Of a DNA stretch of 54,849 bases, positions 52,848 to 54,849 are shown in pieces. Origin of the DNA: an uncultured SAR86 cluster bacterium. Lineage in GTDB: Bacteria > Pseudomonadota > Gammaproteobacteria > Magnimaribacterales > Magnimaribacteraceae. The stretch is from the NCBI GenBank assembly GCA_902605935.1, contig CACLEI010000007.1, positions 1 through 54,849 on the forward strand. Direction: 5' to 3'. The notes under the pieces were generated by a model. That model had not been told where the DNA came from. It searched no databases and worked only from the letters and a program-made list of their open reading frames with translations. Position numbers and translations under genes: made by a program. Numbering within the stretch: the first letter of the stretch is position 1; each line of letters begins with the position of its first letter.

Positions 52848-53603
52848 ATGTTTTATAAGTTAAGATTCACAGTAGTGAGTGAATTAACAATAGGAATACT
52901 TTTGACAGATCATGTTTTAGAGGATCTTCAAGTTAAACATGGAGATCAAAATGACTTTTATAACAAAATCTTCACTGAAGCAGACCCAAATATAGGACTT
53001 AAGATATATGACGTAACTGAAGATGTATATCCTCAGGATTTGCATGAGTGCCATGGATATTTGATAACGGGCTCTAAGTTGAGCGTTTATGATGATGTTA
53101 AATGGATTAGAGACCTAGAAAGTTTTATTTGTTTCCTTAATGATAAGAAGAAACCTTTACTGGGCGTTTGCTTTGGTCATCAACTTATAGCAAAAGCTCT
53201 CGGTGGAGAAGTTAAGAAGGCTGAAGTTGGGTGGGTACTAGGACTTCAAGAGTACACATTCCATAATCATTTTCCTTGGCTTGAAAAGCCAAATAAAGAT
53301 ATAAAACTTATCCATTCACATCAAGATCAAGTTATAAATCTTCCTAGGGGAACGACTTTAGTAGCCTCTAATGACTCTGTTCCTAATGCGATGTATTTCA
53401 TAGGCGATCATATTATGTCTATACAAGGACATCCTGAATTCACAAACGAATATGCTTATGATGTCGTTTGTAAGAGAAGAGATATTCTAGGAGAAGAAAG
53501 TTTTCAATCCGCTGAAAAGAGTTTATTGAATGAACAATCCAATTATCTTGAAGTGACTCATTGGTGGATCGATTTCTTTAGATATCAGTTCAAGACTCAA
53601 TAG
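52848..53603 (+). CDS. Class I glutamine amidotransferase-like protein (GuaA-like GATase domain)
   Basis: The 251-residue protein has the nucleophile Cys108 in GVCFGHQL, and His195 and Glu197 in GHPEF, completing the class I triad. Family relatives (YfeJ/GMP-synthase-like, PuuD-like) hydrolyse glutamine or gamma-glutamyl compounds; no synthetase domain is attached. The GTG at 52875 is an alternative start giving the expected N-terminus SELTIGILLTD. It overlaps the 3' end of the TauD gene by 14 bases. Confidence 0.85.
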   Translation: MFYKLRFTVVSELTIGILLTDHVLEDLQVKHGDQNDFYNKIFTEADPNIGLKIYDVTEDVYPQDLHECHGYLITGSKLSVYDDVKWIRDLESFICFLNDKKKPLLGVCFGHQLIAKALGGEVKKAEVGWVLGLQEYTFHNHFPWLEKPNKDIKLIHSHQDQVINLPRGTTLVASNDSVPNAMYFIGDHIMSIQGHPEFTNEYAYDVVCKRRDILGEESFQSAEKSLLNEQSNYLEVTHWWIDFFRYQFKTQ

Positions 53604-54396
53604 TAATTCTCTCCATTCTTCTAAGCTGAGGCCAATAATCATTAACGGGCTTATGGAGAACAGATCTATTATCCCAAAAAGCTATAGAGTTATTTTCCCA
53701 AGAAAAACGATATTGATATTTTTCTTGATGAATATGATCAAATAAGAAATTTAAAATTGAACCACCAGCATCATCTCCTTCTATGTGCGAAGTGAAGAGT
53801 CTATTAACGTAAATTACCTTTCGTCCAGTAACAGGATGTCGTTTGATTATAGGATGGGATACGGGTGGATTTTCTTTAAGAGCATCAGCTAATCTTTCAC
53901 GGCCACCTTCTTCTTCAAGACTTTCTTTAAAACCAAATTCAAAGCTGTGAATAGCATTCATCTCTTCAAGCCTTTCCTTCCATTCGTGCGAAAGATCATC
54001 ATAGGCTTTTGATAGGCTTGAGAACATTGTATCTCCTCCAGTCTCAGGAATAATTTTGCCAATTAATATACTTCCTAAAGGAGGATTTTTTTTAAATGTC
54101 ATATCGGTATGCCACTCTTCAATCTTGGATGGATTTTCTTTGTCATTTTCAAGGATCGTAATTTCAGGAAAACCTTCTACAGTAGGGTAGGCTGGATGGG
54201 TTTGCATTGATCCAAATGCTGATGCAAATCTTCTATGATTATCAAAGCTAATTTTTTGGTCTCTAAAAAATAAAACCTCGTATTCTGATAAAGCCTTGTA
54301 AAGACTCTTAAAGTCTTCATCACTTATCTTCTCTGTGAGATTTAAATCATTTATAAAGGCTCCTAATTGATAGCCTGTTTGCTCTATTTGAAACAT
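53590..54396 (-). CDS. TauD/TfdA family 2-oxoglutarate-dependent dioxygenase
   Basis: The 268-residue protein has the Fe(II) ligands His96 and Asp98 in EEWHTDMTF, His248 in RSVLHKPV and the 2-oxoglutarate-binding arginine pair in PQLRRMERI. It also has the HPVTGRKVIYVN segment of the family. Substrates may be taurine, alkyl sulfates or phenoxy acids; no sulfonate transporter is near. ATG at 54396 has a GGGAG site; the TTG three bases earlier is less likely. Confidence 0.9.
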   Translation of the reverse strand: MFQIEQTGYQLGAFINDLNLTEKISDEDFKSLYKALSEYEVLFFRDQKISFDNHRRFASAFGSMQTHPAYPTVEGFPEITILENDKENPSKIEEWHTDMTFKKNPPLGSILIGKIIPETGGDTMFSSLSKAYDDLSHEWKERLEEMNAIHSFEFGFKESLEEEGGRERLADALKENPPVSHPIIKRHPVTGRKVIYVNRLFTSHIEGDDAGGSILNFLFDHIHQEKYQYRFSWENNSIAFWDNRSVLHKPVNDYWPQLRRMERITIES

Positions 54397-54476
54397 CAAT
54401 TACTCCCTCAGATATTAAATAAAGATTCAATTATTCAGTCAATCAAATTATCATGCGTGATTAAATTACACTATCT

Positions 54477-54849
54477 ATGAAAAAAGGCATTACATTCGGC
54501 GCATTTGATTTATTTCATGCTGGGCATGTACTTATGTTGCAAGAGGCTAAAACGGTTTGTGACTATCTCATTGTATGCATACAAACTGACCCAAGTTTTG
54601 ATAGAAAATCTAAGAACACACCTATTCAGTCATTATTGGAGAGAGAAATACAAATCACAGCATGTAGATACGTGGATGAAGTTATGGTCTATGACACAGA
54701 AGCAGATCTAATTGAAATTCTTGATTCTGTTGAATGGGATGTGAGAATTCTAGGAGATGAGTATCAAAACAAAGATTTTACTGGTAGGGATAAATATTTA
54801 GAGAAATGCTATTTCAATAAAAGATCTCATACATTTTCAAGTTCTGAAT
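54477..54849 (+). CDS. Cytidylyltransferase-like nucleotidyltransferase, 5' part
   Basis: The gene starts at ATG 54477 and runs off the window after 124 codons. The product starts KKGITFGAFDLFHAGHVLML, in which HAGH is the HxGH nucleotide-binding motif of the nucleotidyltransferase fold, followed by LIVCIQTDP and LLEREIQI. The last visible residues HTFSSSE would be the start of the SSS/ISST motif. It resembles glycerol-3-phosphate cytidylyltransferase (TagD) and related sugar-activating enzymes. The C-terminus is not seen. Confidence 0.85.
   Translation, partial: MKKGITFGAFDLFHAGHVLMLQEAKTVCDYLIVCIQTDPSFDRKSKNTPIQSLLEREIQITACRYVDEVMVYDTEADLIEILDSVEWDVRILGDEYQNKDFTGRDKYLEKCYFNKRSHTFSSSE

Noticed and set aside
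1-54849. CRISPR array, prophage or toxin-antitoxin system
   Set aside because: No repeat-spacer pattern, phage structural genes or paired small toxin/antitoxin genes were found on either strand.

Overview
This window looks like a piece of a streamlined, AT-rich marine gammaproteobacterium, possibly close to the SAR86 clade. The gammaproteobacterial placement rests on BolA, TrhO, SlyX, a long-form QueF, YadGH, and csrA followed directly by tRNA-Arg(ACG), an adjacency also seen in Escherichia coli. The marine and SAR86-like reading is inference from the AT-rich sequence, very short intergenic gaps, overlapping gene ends and gene content (AMACR, DUF3604, haloalkane dehalogenase, many SDRs and crotonases). 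No phage, insertion sequence, integrase or CRISPR array was seen, and no gap between genes exceeds 300 bases.

Layout. 1-5300 (+): 3' end of a DNA alkyltransferase gene, bolA, trhO, a large MMPL transporter, an alpha-methylacyl-CoA racemase with its catalytic His/Asp pair, and a small glutaredoxin-like protein. 5296-6099 (-): TatD nuclease. 6142-14164 (+): a second family III CoA-transferase, a membrane protein, a PQQ-type sugar dehydrogenase, a MoxR ATPase with a VWA partner, the YadG/YadH ABC exporter, queF and slyX. 14224-18937 (+): tRNA-Ser, a fused RimB-like/RimK-like protein, an HSDL2-like SDR, small proteins, csrA (55 codons), tRNA-Arg, an NTF2-like protein and phosphatidylcholine synthase. 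18968-25654: mixed strands with a prolyl-4-hydroxylase-like oxygenase, a quinone-reductase-like enzyme, a divergent pair of secreted proteins, tRNA-Gly, a YkoF-like protein, a tandem DUF2061 protein, an MBL hydrolase, an MFS transporter and a winged-helix regulator candidate flanked by palindromes.

25815-32376 (-) is one compact run: M3 lipoprotein peptidase, DUF3445 haem N-demethylase-like protein, GH13 glucosidase, class C beta-lactamase-like hydrolase and an SDR. 32426-37603 is mostly + strand: a double-VOC protein, a TLC-like transporter, a Rieske ferredoxin, a crotonase, a lipoprotein and cytochrome b561. 37629-49680 is almost entirely minus strand and is the most distinctive part. One block (FAH-family hydrolase, VOC protein with extradiol-dioxygenase-like ligands, SDR, GST, aromatic-ring FAD monooxygenase) reads like a ring-hydroxylation and ring-cleavage route. 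A second block (SDR, crotonase, acyl-CoA synthetase, SDR, amidase, haloalkane dehalogenase) would activate and shorten acids and remove halide or amide groups. The window ends with a secreted DUF3604 protein, another crotonase, a glutamine-amidotransferase-like protein, a TauD-type dioxygenase and the 5' part of a cytidylyltransferase gene.

Taken together the genes describe an aerobic heterotroph that oxidises lipids, aromatic or halogenated small molecules and sugars, with standard housekeeping genes between. The candidates for new biology are the RimB-RimK fusion, the secreted tandem-ABM-like protein with its divergent partner, and the ring-cleavage/dehalogenation blocks. All names come from motif reading by eye; no database search was run.
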